Source of the DNA: Aurelia coerulea
Lineage: Eukaryota > Cnidaria > Scyphozoa > Semaeostomeae > Ulmaridae
DNA: 64,000 nt
Assembly: GCA_039566865.1 (NCBI GenBank)
Contig: CM076960.1
Span: 11,508,501 to 11,572,500 of the forward strand
Direction of reading: 5' to 3'
In this document: positions 46,066 to 56,227 of the stretch, in pieces
Layout of the letters: every line of letters begins with the position of its first letter
Numbering within the stretch: the stretch's first letter is position 1
Made by a program: the position numbers and the translations under genes
Notes under the pieces: model-generated
Databases searched by the model: none
Told to the model about the DNA's origin: nothing
What the model saw: the letters and a program-made list of their open reading frames with translations, nothing else

Positions 46066-46912
46066 AAGGGACGTTCTTCCAAGTTTACAACTTGTATGCA
46101 AGGCCTCATCTAGATTATGGGGACATAATCTATCATAGATTTGATCCAAATATGTCTTTGAACCTGACAAGGAGGCTTGAACAAACGCAGTACTCTGCAG
46201 CACTTGCACTTGCTTGAAGAGGCACCAACAGGCAAAGACTTTACGAGGAAGTGGGCTGGGAAAACCTTTATGACAGAAGGTGGTGTAGACAATTGTGTCA
46301 TTTTACACACTCAGAATGACGTCATCTCCCATGTATCTATTTGAGGAAATTCCTCCTGAGCGCGATATCTCATTCGATCTTAGACATGCACTGCCTTATA
46401 ATCCAAACATCTGCTCGCTTCTCCAAGACCTACTTCTACAACGTCCTTTATGAATGAATATGATCAATAAAGAGAGAAAAAATGGGGCTTCCCTTAGTGT
46501 ATTTAAAAGGAAAGATTTGGTAAAAATTAGACCATCGATGAATCCGATATTTCATGTCCATGATATTATTGACATTCGACGATTGCCAAAAACTTCGTAA
46601 CTTCGTGTTAGATTTAGTGACTTAAACGAGCACAAATTCCGGCACAATTTTGACTGTTTAAGCCCTATTTGTGATTGCGGTGAGGCGAATGAAGATAATG
46701 AACACTTTCCTCTGCACTGGCCTATGTATGATACATTACGGAAAGATCTTTCTGGCGATCTCGAAAACATTCCTCATTTAAACGTTTCGGGTATGGACTC
46801 CAAATCATTTTGTAATCTACTCCTTTTTGGAATTTCTGATATGGACGTAAATGCAAATAAAATGGTCATGGAGGAAATGATTTGCTTTATCGAATACACG
46901 AAACGACTGTAA
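46066..46912 (+). pseudogene. LINE C-terminal fragment
   Basis: First part: YARPHLDYGDIIYH, LEQTQYSAALALA, stop at 46215, then RLYEEVGWENLYDRRWCRQL in frame. Second part, after frameshifts: LNEHKFRHNFDCLSPICDCG, EDNEHFPLHWP and LSGDLENIPHLNVSGM to the stop at 46912. These are post-RT modules of the LINE type seen also at 51.1-51.8 kb and 28.9 kb. The RT core is absent. The 5' truncation point is the gypsy junction. Confidence 0.75.
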
Positions 46913-46919
46913 ATCAACA

Positions 46920-47267
46920 ATTAATAGTTGGAAAGTAGCAGCTTATGTCTTATGTCCCTTATGTCTTGTATTTGGTCATTTTCATATTTGTGTTTTCTCG
47001 TTGTAACTAATTCTAAGTAATGTTGTAAGTGCCAGCCAAAGTGGAAACTTGATGACCTTGTGTCTTTTTCCGCTATGATTGGCACAGTTGAATTGTAGTT
47101 TGTAGTTTTAGCTTTTAAGATTGGATAGAAAAAAACAAAAAATACTATGTTGCATAGGACTCAAAATGTCTTTCTGAGTCAAAACAACAGACAATGGGTA
47201 TAGTTCCTCTAAAAGTGTCTCAACCATGCATCTTAAAAATGGCATACTCCCCTTTAGTCCCAAGATA
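46920..47267. other. No gene; probable LINE 3' UTR
   Basis: T-rich sequence directly after the LINE stop, including a CTTATGTCCCTTATGTCTTG short repeat. No coding motif. Confidence 0.4.
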
Positions 47268-48068
47268 TACCGGACGTCCCAATAAACTGTATACAAGTTT
47301 CAAAAATTCTTGAGTCAAGAGTTTAACCCAATTACCCAAAGACAATTTTTTGTTAACCCTCAATTGCTAAATTTAATTCTGATATATTGTTTACCATTAT
47401 CAGTAACTTGATTGAAGAACTATATAAATAAGCAAGCGCAAAATTTACTCTCAGGCCCAAGACAGAGCCGCCAATGTTAGACTCCTGAGTAGGCAAGAAA
47501 CCCTAAAGCATGGTAACCCTCGATGTTCTCAGCAAACGATTTGCTGCTAATCTAAACTGAAAAAAACTGAATCAAAGACTTCCTTCGAGAAATTGTATTA
47601 CTGTTTCTTTGTGGTCAAGGGAATTCTTTATGATCCCCGCAATGAACCAGTTATTGTCAAACGGGAAAGAAACTTCATAGACCATGCTTGCACTGAACCG
47701 GTACAGTTTTGAGCCGCTACAATTTTTTACTGTTCAACAGCGTCTACACTGCTCCAGAACGAAACAATTCTACAGTTAAAGGAAAAAAACTGTTATGGAT
47801 TAGCAAAAACACTAAAATTGCGAGGCGGATCCGATACATCTTTGTAACGGATCCAGAACTTTGGATGTCGAGGGCTGAAATGCTTCTGCGTTCATACACC
47901 TCTTTTATACTGGAAACACTCGCTGATTTAATGCTCTACAACCAATTATTGAACATTATAAAAAAAATACTAAGCTTTAGTTCAGCCATTAGGCTTAATA
48001 AGATAATAGCTTTGAGATTCTTCGACGAAAATTTTTGACGTCAGAATTTTTCAAACTTGTATACAATA
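47268..48068. mobile_element. Possible decayed mariner-like element
   Basis: TACCGGACGTCCCAATAAAC then TGTATACAAGTTT at the left pairs with an inverse TGTATACAAGTTTGAAAAAT near 48040-48062. Only the inner TIR part is preserved at the right. No transposase. Confidence 0.35.
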
Positions 48069-48162
48069 TGAAGGATATTGAAATCTAGTAATTAATGAAC
48101 AAACTTCTACTTCACTTGGATAAGAAATAACAATCTTCAAATTCGGAAAAGGCATCACTTAC

Positions 48163-48572
48163 AACAAAGTCAGCATCTTCAATCTTTTTGTACCCAGCCT
48201 GCACCGTGATATTTGCAGCAAACAAATTGAATAGATTCCCGTATGTGTAGAATTTCATGTATTCATCGTTGATCTCAATGGCAACTTCAGCATTAATACC
48301 AAGCAATGACATATATCCTTGCAGTTTTACATCAACATTTTCAGCGGATATCTTTGCATACAACTTCGGCCCATTTTCCTCATCTTTCTTACTTTTTTGC
48401 ATGGCAATGAGGCCCTTCGCAATTTTGATGGGTGAAAATGAAACGTCAATCATGATCTCTTTCTTGAAGTTTATAACTATATGACAGCGTAATTTGAATC
48501 CGAGTATATTGATAAGTCCCTTGAGAGAAAATCCAGGTTCTATCTTGATGCCAAGGTGATCTATTGTTTTTC
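48163..48572 (-). CDS. Host gene exon A: beta-rich domain
   Basis: The exon starts after an acceptor (TACCATGTCTTAG) and ends before a perfect donor, GTAAGT (48162-48157). It is 410 bp: two bases of a split codon, then 136 codons, ending in phase 0. The peptide starts KTIDHLGIKIEPGFSLKGLI and has LINILGFKLRCHIVINF, MIDVSFSPIKIAKGLIAMQK, EENGPKLYAKISAENVDVKL, GYMSLLGINAEVAIEIN and NLFNLFAANITVQAGYKKIE. Alternating hydrophobic residues suggest a beta-sandwich; the repeated pattern is probably extracellular or lumenal. The open frame continues 15 codons past the donor to a TGA, but the donor quality and the phase match to exon B favour splicing at 48163. The upstream exon must end in phase 1. 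Confidence 0.8.
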
Positions 48573-48916
48573 CTAAGACATGGTAAAATTTAAGATTAAA
48601 GAAAATCAGACTATTCTTTTATGGAAGATGGCATTGCATGCCATATCCTAGATCTAAGAAAACGTGCATTTTCAATACCATACCTTGTTGTTTTTGGTTT
48701 TGGTGCCAAATTATTTTTGCCACTACGAAGTGTGTATGGTATATCATTTTCGACGAAGATTTATTTCATGAAACTAGAATTGAGATTGTTTTGAATTTTA
48801 AAAATTTTCGCAGCAAGCAACTGTAAATTTCTCTGCAGTGTGGACACTGATTCTGCTTTCTTCAATAAGTCCTCGAAACTTGAAAAACTATCTTTGTATG
48901 CAATTCTCAGGGCTTA

Positions 48917-48918
<2 letters not shown>

Positions 48919-48959
<41 letters not shown>

Positions 48960-48984
48960 CATTATTATCATTATTATCATTATA
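48919..48984 (+). repeat. (ATT)n microsatellite with CATT interruptions
   Basis: About 13 perfect ATT units, then (ATTATC)-type units. Runs of Tyr in the plus frame and Ile in the minus frame are artefacts of the repeat. It forms the 5' border of the RLE-type LINE. Confidence 0.9.
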
Positions 48985-50973
48985 TCAACGACTTGACAGA
49001 TGCCTTTGGTAGCGTCAATCACAAATTCATTTTCGAAACCCTGGAAAACTTCAACATCCCTTTGAAATACTGTTGCCTGATTGAAGATATTTACAGGCAT
49101 TCATCTTTTTCAGTGATATGTGGTACCCAACTAAGTAAGTCCTTCAACATCATTAGAGGAACCAAAACAGGGGATCCGTTAAGTGCGTTATTATTTATCA
49201 TGGTCATAGACAGAGTATGTAACCAATGGTTAAGTGTAACCAATGGTTGCTACTGCTATAAGTTGTATGGCCATTCAGAATGAAAGAATGGTCAATCCTA
49301 TACCCCTGCAGGCGTTTGCCGATGATATTGCTGTGGTACAGTATAACTCAGAAGTTTCTCAACTGATCTTTGATGCCGGGGAAGAAATGATGGCCCAGGC
49401 TGGTTTGGAAGTAAAACCCGAGAAATGCGCTGTTTTATACGCTAGAAGGTCGGGTAATAATTGGTACAAGGGCAAATCGGATATAAAGCCAAAAGTGAAA
49501 GTACAGTCACATGAATTAGCTGTTTGTGGGCGCAATAGGCCATATAAATATTTGGGAAAGTCATTATCGTTATCTGGAGAGGATCCGAAGCAGGTCGATC
49601 AAATATTAGAAAATTATAAAGAGTTGCTGGACAAAATCTCAAAATGTAAGTTGCCACTCTCGCTGAAGGCAAGTGCTTTCAATAACATGGCTCTTGCTAA
49701 AATATTGCATCATTTTAACAATACAAGGTTTACCGAGGAACAGGTTGAAGAATTGGACAAGGCTCTAACACAAACAGTTCGAAATTTGTACGACTTATAC
49801 AGTTCAACTACGCAGCTCATCATTTACCTACCGCGCGAGAACGGTGGAATAGGAATTAAACGTGTATCTGCTGTATATCGGACGACACGAATTGCGTTTC
49901 TCGTAAAAATGTTGAATCACGAGGAAGATCATTTTAAAAACAGTGCGCGTCAGTCTCTAAGTCTTGACATGTTAAGGAGAGGGGTAGCGGAATCTGGTGA
50001 CGAAAAGAACTTTCTTGGTTACGAGATCACAGTTGATGGATATTTGAATAATAAAACAAACTTTGGTTGTCAGTTTGACTGGCCTGAGTTGCTGTGCTAT
50101 GCAAGGAAACTAGATATCTCCATCGTTTTCAGAGATGGGAAGGCAGGTGTAATCCTTGATGGAAAGTTTTATGACGACATTTCGTCGCTACAAAAGATTC
50201 TGTTCCATCATACAGTTGAACGTGATTTGATTAAGGCAAAAGAATTGTCAATTCAGGGGTGCTATTTCGGTATGGATGGCATTCATTTGAAGTCATCACA
50301 TTCCATTTTCTATAATTGGAAAATTGACGACTTGTTGGTGAAATTCAGCATAAAAGCACGACTTAGTCTCCTTCCGACTAACTTTACGCTGCACATATGG
50401 AACCGTGAACATGATCCTTTATGCCCCTTTTGCCGAAGTCATACTGAAAGTATGGCGCATTTGATGAATGGTTGCCATGAATTTCGAAATTTTTATAGTC
50501 GTCGCCACAATCGAATCGCTGATAAAATAGAAGATGTTATTTCACAGAGTAACCGTCGTCTACGAGTCTACTCAAACAAGCTAATGGAGACAATATTCAC
50601 AGAATATCGCGAGGAACTGCTGTTGATTGAACACCGCAAACCCGACATTCTTGTAATTGATCATGTATCGCGGAAGTGCATCATTGTCGAGGTAACTGTG
50701 TGTTACGATTTGTACTTTGATTACGCTTTTCGAGAGAAGCTGGGACGTTACGAGAGTGTTTGCTGTCTATTACGAGATCATGGATGGAACGTTGAATTAA
50801 AGATTATGTGTTTTGGCTCGCTTGGTTGCATAAAAAAGGACATCTGGAGAGAACTGAGATCTTTGTCAGTTGACAAAATAGTTGCAAAGCAGACGTTACA
50901 ATGGTGTTCAATATCAAACGTTATTATGGAAAATTATATTTGGAGGCACAGGGTGCGGAAATTATTCCCGTAA
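48985..50973 (+). pseudogene. RLE-type LINE (R2/NeSL/Hero group), 5'-truncated
   Basis: The first frame (to about 49240) has the RT motifs DAFGSVNHKFIFETLENFNI and RGTKTGDPLSALLFIMVIDR. The second frame, a 576-codon ORF from 49243, has FADDIAV (F-A-D-D intact), EVKPEKCAVLYARRSG and YKYLGKSLSLSGED. After the thumb comes the zinc knuckle CPFCRSHTESMAHLMNGCHE, then the restriction-like endonuclease: KPDILVIDH (P-D) and IIVEVTVCYD (E-x-V), as in R2-type elements. A 17-bp tandem duplication (49218-49251) sits at the frame break. The N-terminal zinc-finger/Myb part and the first RT motifs are missing. Such elements usually insert at specific repeated targets. The ORF has no stop after the frame break, so it is a fairly young copy. 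Confidence 0.85.
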
Positions 50974-51142
50974 TCTAGGCCTACATTTAGCACTTTTGAA
51001 TTTCGAGGGCATTGCTTTCTTTCTCGTTTGAAATAAGTCAGCTAAATGTCTGCCTGTGCGTGATAAGCTCCTCCCTTTGCTGAGGTATTTTCATCTGAGA
51101 CTGTGTGTAGTAGCTGACATAAACCTAGTATAGCGTATTTAT

Positions 51143-51780
51143 ATGTTAACTGAGCTGTTAGCTCAGGCACTAGGGCAGATACGAATGTATTATATCAACG
51201 ACTTGACAGATAGTCTTAAATGCAATGTCAAACTCTTTGCTGATGATACATCACTCTTCACCATTGTTCGTGATCCTAATCAGGCTGCTTTAAACATGAA
51301 TCATGATCTTGAGCTCATCAAAATTTGGGCACATAATTGGCGCATGTTATTTAATCCTGATCCAACAAAACAAGCAGTTGAAGTGACTTTTTCAAGAAAG
51401 AAAGTTTCTGCCGATCATCCACCAGTACTCTTCAATGATATCCCAGTCATTAGAATGAATGAACATAAACATCTGGCATTATATTTGATTCTAAATTGTC
51501 CTTTGCCACTCACATTCAGTCAGTTATACAAAATGCAGACGCGGAAAAGGAATAACAACATTTTCTTTCACATACCACATGCCACCCAAGAAATGCGAAC
51601 TCAGTCAGGATACCTCGTTGAATATGGAATATGAATATGGAAATGAATATGAATATGGAAAAACTTAAATCAGTTCAATATTCTGCTGCACTTGCAATGA
51701 CTGCTGTATGGAAAGGAACATCTCGTGAAAAGCTCTACGAGGAACTTGGTTGGGAATCCTTAAAGGGAATAGAAGCATAT
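51143..51780 (+). pseudogene. LINE RT fragment (internal deletion)
   Basis: Reads YINDLTDSLKCNVKLFADDT (F-A-D-D intact), NWRMLFNPDPTKQAVEV and FSRKKVSADHPPVLFNDIPV, then loses the rest of the thumb and resumes after a GAATATG-type short repeat (51622-51660) with SVQYSAALAMTAVWKGTSRE and LYEELGWESLKG. Same family as the 46.1 kb fragment. It stops at about 51780 where another LINE begins. Confidence 0.75.
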
Positions 51781-53905
51781 AAAAATGGCTCCGAGCCACA
51801 AGACCTACACTGTCAATCTAATTTAACCAATCACAACAAGCTATCTACCATTGCACGTGATCACTTTTACTGCAGCCTGTTCGAGGCACGTAACGGGCGA
51901 TCGGTAATGGCAGGCAAGTTGCTCAGGCTTCTCCATCCACCAAGGGGCAAAAACGGACAAGAAATGGAAAGAAGTATTCCCTGTTCATTGGCTATCAAAA
52001 ATAACAGCACTTGTAGAGAATGGTACAGCACTTACCAATGACAAGGATATAAGTGAATGCTTCAATGACTATTTTGTTAATATTACTGATACTCTCGATA
52101 TCAAAAAGCCCACTCAACCCAATGAAGCTGATTCAAAAAATTCAGTTGCTCAGGCCATTGAAAAACACAAGAATCATCCTAGTGTGTTAAGAATCACAAA
52201 TGCTTTGGTTGGAAATGAAACATTTAGCTTTAGTCCATTTAGTGCTGCTGATGTTTGGGATGAAATCAATCACCTAGACAGTTCTGAGACAGTCAGAGGT
52301 GATATATCTGTAAAAATCTTGAAAATGACCTCTGCTCTCTGTTTTAGTGAGGTAGCAGAAATTGCTAATGCTATGTTAGAATCTGGACTTTTTCCCAATA
52401 AACTGAAAAGGGCTGATGTCTCCCCTATCTTCAAAAAAGGGGGAGAAGATACAGCTGAAAAAAGTTTTTGACCTATAAGTGTATTGTCGGCATTGTCAAA
52501 GGTTTTTGAAAGATTAATGGCTAAGCAGATGCTGTCCTTCATCCAACCAAATCTCTCCAATCTCCTATGCGAATTTAGGGAAGGTTTTAGTACCCAACAT
52601 GCACTGTTTCGTGTTGTAGAGATGCAGAAAAATCGATCAGTCGGGCATTGTAGGAGTAGTACTAATGGATCTTTCGAAGGCTTATGACTGCCTTAGTCAC
52701 GAATTACTTATAGCAAAAATGGCAGCCTATGGCTTCAGTAACAAGAGTCTAGAACTCTTGTATAGCTACCTTTCAAACAGAGAACAGAGGGTCAAGATAA
52801 ACAGTACTTTCAGTGACTGGAAGTATACAGTGTCTGGTGTTCCTCAAGGCTCAGTCCTTGAGCCCTTATTGTTCAATATATTCATCAACGACTTTGTTTT
52901 CGCTATACAGAGCTCCCAGGTATGCAATTTTGCTGATGATAACACGGTATTCGCATGTGGCAAAAATGTTGCGGAAGTAATTGCATGTCTTGAGTTTGAT
53001 ATTGAAAATTCAATCTCTTGGTTTAGGGAAAACAACATGGTAGCAAACCCGGATAAATTTCAAATGATGTTTCTTGGTCTCAAAGAGAGCAAAAGATACT
53101 GTCTTGACATAAATGGAAACATTATAATCAATACAGACACGGTAAAGCTTTTAGGAGTTACGATTGATTCAAAGTTGAATTTTCGGGATCACGTAACACA
53201 CATTTGTAAAAAGATGAATCAGACAACAGGGGATTTTCTCGGATTGCACGATATCTCGATGTAGACAAGGCCAAAATACTCTACCATGCATTTATTCTCT
53301 CAAACTTCAACTACTGCCCGTTAATTTGGATGTTCTGTGGGAAGACTGCAAACAACACAATCAACCGTTTGCACAAACATGCACTGAGAGTTCTGTATAG
53401 TGACTATGATGCATCGTTTGAAGATCTCTTGAAGAGGTCAGGTGAGCTAACAATCCACTGCAAAAATTTGCAAAAACTACTGCTTGAAATATATAAATGC
53501 ATAAATGCGGCTTGCCCCTCCTTCATGTTTAAGTTCTTCACACCAAAGTACATTCAATATGACCTACGAACAAATAACCTCCTGCAGCTCCCTAAAACCA
53601 ATACTTTAGTTTATGGGAACAATTCTTTGTCATTTAGAGGAAGCATTTTGTGGAACACGTTATCTGACATGATAAAAGCTGCTCAAAACACAAAGCAATT
53701 CAAAAATATGATTAAGAGCTGGAAAGGAGACACTTGCAGTTGCAACATCTGCAGATGATGTGTAACATAGATTCATGTATCTATTTTACGTTTATATTAT
53801 GTTTGAACTTTGTATTGTAAATAGTTGGTATTTATTAGTTTTCTTTAAAACTATTGCTTCCACCAACTGTAAATAAATAAATTATTATCATTATTATTAT
53901 GATTA
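51781..53905 (+). pseudogene. CR1-like LINE (linker, full RT, 3' tail)
   Basis: The order is: EN-RT linker (TALTNDKDISECFNDYFVNI, about 52025), then SAADVWDEINHLDSSETV, KRADVSPIFKKGG, a stop at 52469, ISVLSALSKVFERLMAKQML, a frameshift near 52620-52665, MDLSKAYDCLSHELLIAKMA, SGVPQGSVLEPLLFNIFIND, NFADDNTVFACGKN (catalytic box intact), MVANPDKFQMMFLGLKESKR and VKLLGVTIDSKLNFRDHV. A frameshift at about 53240 leads to the C-terminal part, NSLSFRGSILWNTLSDMIKA, ending WKGDTCSCNICR and a stop at 53757. The 3' UTR ends in an (ATT)n-like tail at 53870-53905. The endonuclease is missing. It is the best-preserved copy of the family at 8.2-9.4 kb. Confidence 0.85.
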
Positions 53906-54377
53906 TAAGAAGAGCTTATAACTGCGGAATTTGATGTCCTGAAGAAATCGAAGCACTTTGTGAGTCCAGTTACGATATGAATGAATTGCTGAGATGGATG
54001 GTACAGGATAAACAAAGCACATCTCATTGGACCTAAACTTATCTTCATACAAAGGAATCTTCACTAAGGCTAGCATAACGGAATCTATGGACAAACAGCT
54101 AGTGTTGCGGAAGAAATATACTGATAAATAGTGAGCATTCAACAAAGCCGCCGAGCCGGGCCTAATGTAAACACTGGATCGATCGATTGCGGCAATGGTG
54201 GCAAAAGATAAACAACTCATACGATTAGGTCATTAAGACGTAAGTGGAGCTAAATTACCTTTTATTCTCACTTCTTTTATTTCGATTCACTCGAGCAACC
54301 TACTTCAGAATCGTCGAAATCAGGAGGAGCGAATCTTGCTTGTTGGGTAACCATATTGAAAAGTATATGGAGGTTCT

Positions 54378-54530
54378 CGTTTGTTTGTTTGTTTGTTTGT
54401 CATCTTTTTTAATATCGATCATCTTACGTAGCTGTCTATATATAATTAAGCACATAGCGAACTAATCTAAATCGATAAATTAAAAAGAAAATAATTAATA
54501 CAGGTATATATATATATGCATATATATTTA
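54378..54530 (+). repeat. (GTTT)n and (AT)n microsatellites
   Basis: GTTTGTTTGTTTGTTTGT near 54381-54398 and TATATATATATGCATATATA near 54506-54526. They lie just outside the tail of the next LINE (minus strand). Confidence 0.8.
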
Positions 54531-54547
54531 CATGGTCTGAGGAAAGA

Positions 54548-55975
54548 TTAGTCCTCTGTCACATGCTGACAAGCATTGCATTTGCAGTTTGGGCCATCCC
54601 ACTTTTTTATCATGTGTTTAAAACTATTCAAATTTTCTGCGGATTTTATTTCATTCGGCAGCCTATTCCATATTTGAGAACCTAAAGATCGAAGAAGGCT
54701 ATTAGATCCAAAGGTGACTTGATTTGGTCTGCAATGCTGTAAATAATTTGGATTTCGTGATGAGTAAATGGAAGATTTTATTTTGAAAATGGCATGCATG
54801 AAAGATGGGTTTATATTTTTCAGTGTCTTAAAAACTTCTATACAAAGAACTCTCAGACGAGAAACATGCACAGTACACCTTTCTGACTTCAAAAGTAAAT
54901 CGCTGTAAGAGGAACGGTGATTAATTTATAAAAATAAGTATATCGTGTGGAACACAATCGAAAGCCTTCGATAAATCCATAAGGATAGCCCCTACAATAT
55001 TATCATTATCGAGTTTAACCCTCCATTCTTCTATCATTCTTATCAAGACATGTTTTGTGCCATATGCTTTTCTATAGGCAGCGATGAAAAGTTAAAGGGA
55101 TTCATCTAAGTACGGGATAAGTTGGTTTTCAAAATCTTTTCATAGACTTTGGAGAATACATTTAGAATATTGACTGGACGAAAGTTTCGTTCAACTGTAC
55201 GATTGGCCTCCACTTTATCTAAGGGACATACCGCAGCTCGTTTTCCATTATTTGGGAATCTATACAGCCCGGGGGTCAACAAAAATTCCTGACTCAAATG
55301 CCCGAGGGCCGGGGAAAAATCGATGGTCAAATGCCCGGGGGCCGGGCAATGAGAAAATGACATATTCCCAGTTACTGTGTAAGCAAAAGCTCCTGTTCTA
55401 GTCAAATGCTATTCAAATGCCCCGGGGGCCGGGAATATTTTTCATTCAAATACCCGGGGGTGTCCCGGGGGGGGGTGGTCAGGGAAGGAATTGAACGAGA
55501 AATTAATGGCATCTGTTATAGGAACTGCAAGCTCGTCTGCAGCCAACAGCACAAGTTTAGGTGGTATTTGATTTGAATGATATGCCGATAATCATCAGTT
55601 GCAACCGTATCTGCAATGTTGCAAGGTTTTACACCGCTAGACTTTTCTACAATATTGATGTAATGATTGTTAAATATTTCGGTTAGTTGTTGGTCGTCAG
55701 TTACGATTTCATTATTTTTAACTAAGGAAATGTCACTACCAGCTAAGCCACCTTTGTTGGAGGAAAAGGTTTTACAAGGTTCCAAAAAGCTCGATTCGAT
55801 ACAAATCCATTTTCTGTTGCTTTTTTGACATGCTGTTTAATTGCCTTTTTTCTCAATGAAACACATTTATTTCTTTGTCGTTTAAATTTTAGTTCATTTT
55901 CTTTCGTAGGATTTTTGTTGTATCTTTTTTTAGCCTAGTTCTGGTATAAATTCCCTTTTTTAATTCCCTAGTCAC
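54548..55975 (-). pseudogene. CR1-like LINE, internally deleted, with a GC-rich minisatellite insertion
   Basis: Read on the minus strand: linker (EIYTR near 55950; NKGGLAGSDISLVKNNEIVT, LTEIFNNHYINIVEKSSG), a GC-rich tandem insertion at 55265-55470, then RNFRPVNILNVFSKVYEKIL (RT motif 1), AILMDLSKAFDCVPHDIL (motif with the first catalytic aspartate, near 54990). The sequence then jumps straight to the C-terminal domain (VSRLRVLCIEVFKTLKNINP, GSNSLLRSLGSQIWNRLPNE) and ends KKWDGPNCKCNACQ. The RT palm with the Y/F-A-D-D box is deleted. The 5' end stops near 55975 at the Penelope-like element. Confidence 0.8.
55260..55472. repeat. GC-rich minisatellite, TCAAATGCCCGGGGGCCGGG unit
   Basis: At least four imperfect units of TCAAATGCCCGGGGGCCGGG and variants with differing spacers, starting CAGCCCGGGGGTCAA and ending with a run of G. 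The G/C-rich content contrasts strongly with AT-rich surroundings. It interrupts the LINE frame at 55265-55470 and may be a small transposon with these repeats. Confidence 0.7.
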
Positions 55976-56044
55976 GGCGAAGTTCAGCCAGGTGAAGGAG
56001 GGTGTTAGTTTGAGGGACTTGAATAGATTAAAGGGAGGGACTTG

Positions 56045-56227
56045 GTGCAACATCACTACCGCTTAGTCAATTGCAAGATTTCATTAACTTCGTCAACAAT
56101 TTCCATCCAGCCCTGGAGTTCACCCATACAATCACAGAAGACAGTCTGCCCTTCCTCGACATCCAGCTTTCTATATCCGAAGACAAAATGGCCAGCTCCA
56201 TCCACTACAAAGAAACTGACTCCCATT
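56045..56227 (+). pseudogene. Penelope-like element RT, left part
   Basis: The frame reads LQDFINFVNNFHPALEFTHT, then DSLPFLDIQLSISEDKMA and HYKETDSHCY, the conserved late RT region of Penelope-like elements (LPFLD and KxTDSH motifs). Directly after the TDSHCY codons the hAT-like element begins (56236). The matching next block is found 6.1 kb away at 62353. The RT core upstream (with its catalytic aspartates) is absent: the copy is 5'-truncated. Confidence 0.85.

Noticed and set aside
48112..48162. Exon A extended to the TGA at 48112
   Set aside because: A consensus GTAAGT donor at 48162 and the phase match to exon B fit splicing better. A weaker donor (GTGAAG at 48115) would give phase 2, which does not match exon B.
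48840..49100. Poly-Tyr and poly-Ile ORFs
   Set aside because: Artefacts of the (ATT)n microsatellite; only the part after 48985 is RT sequence.
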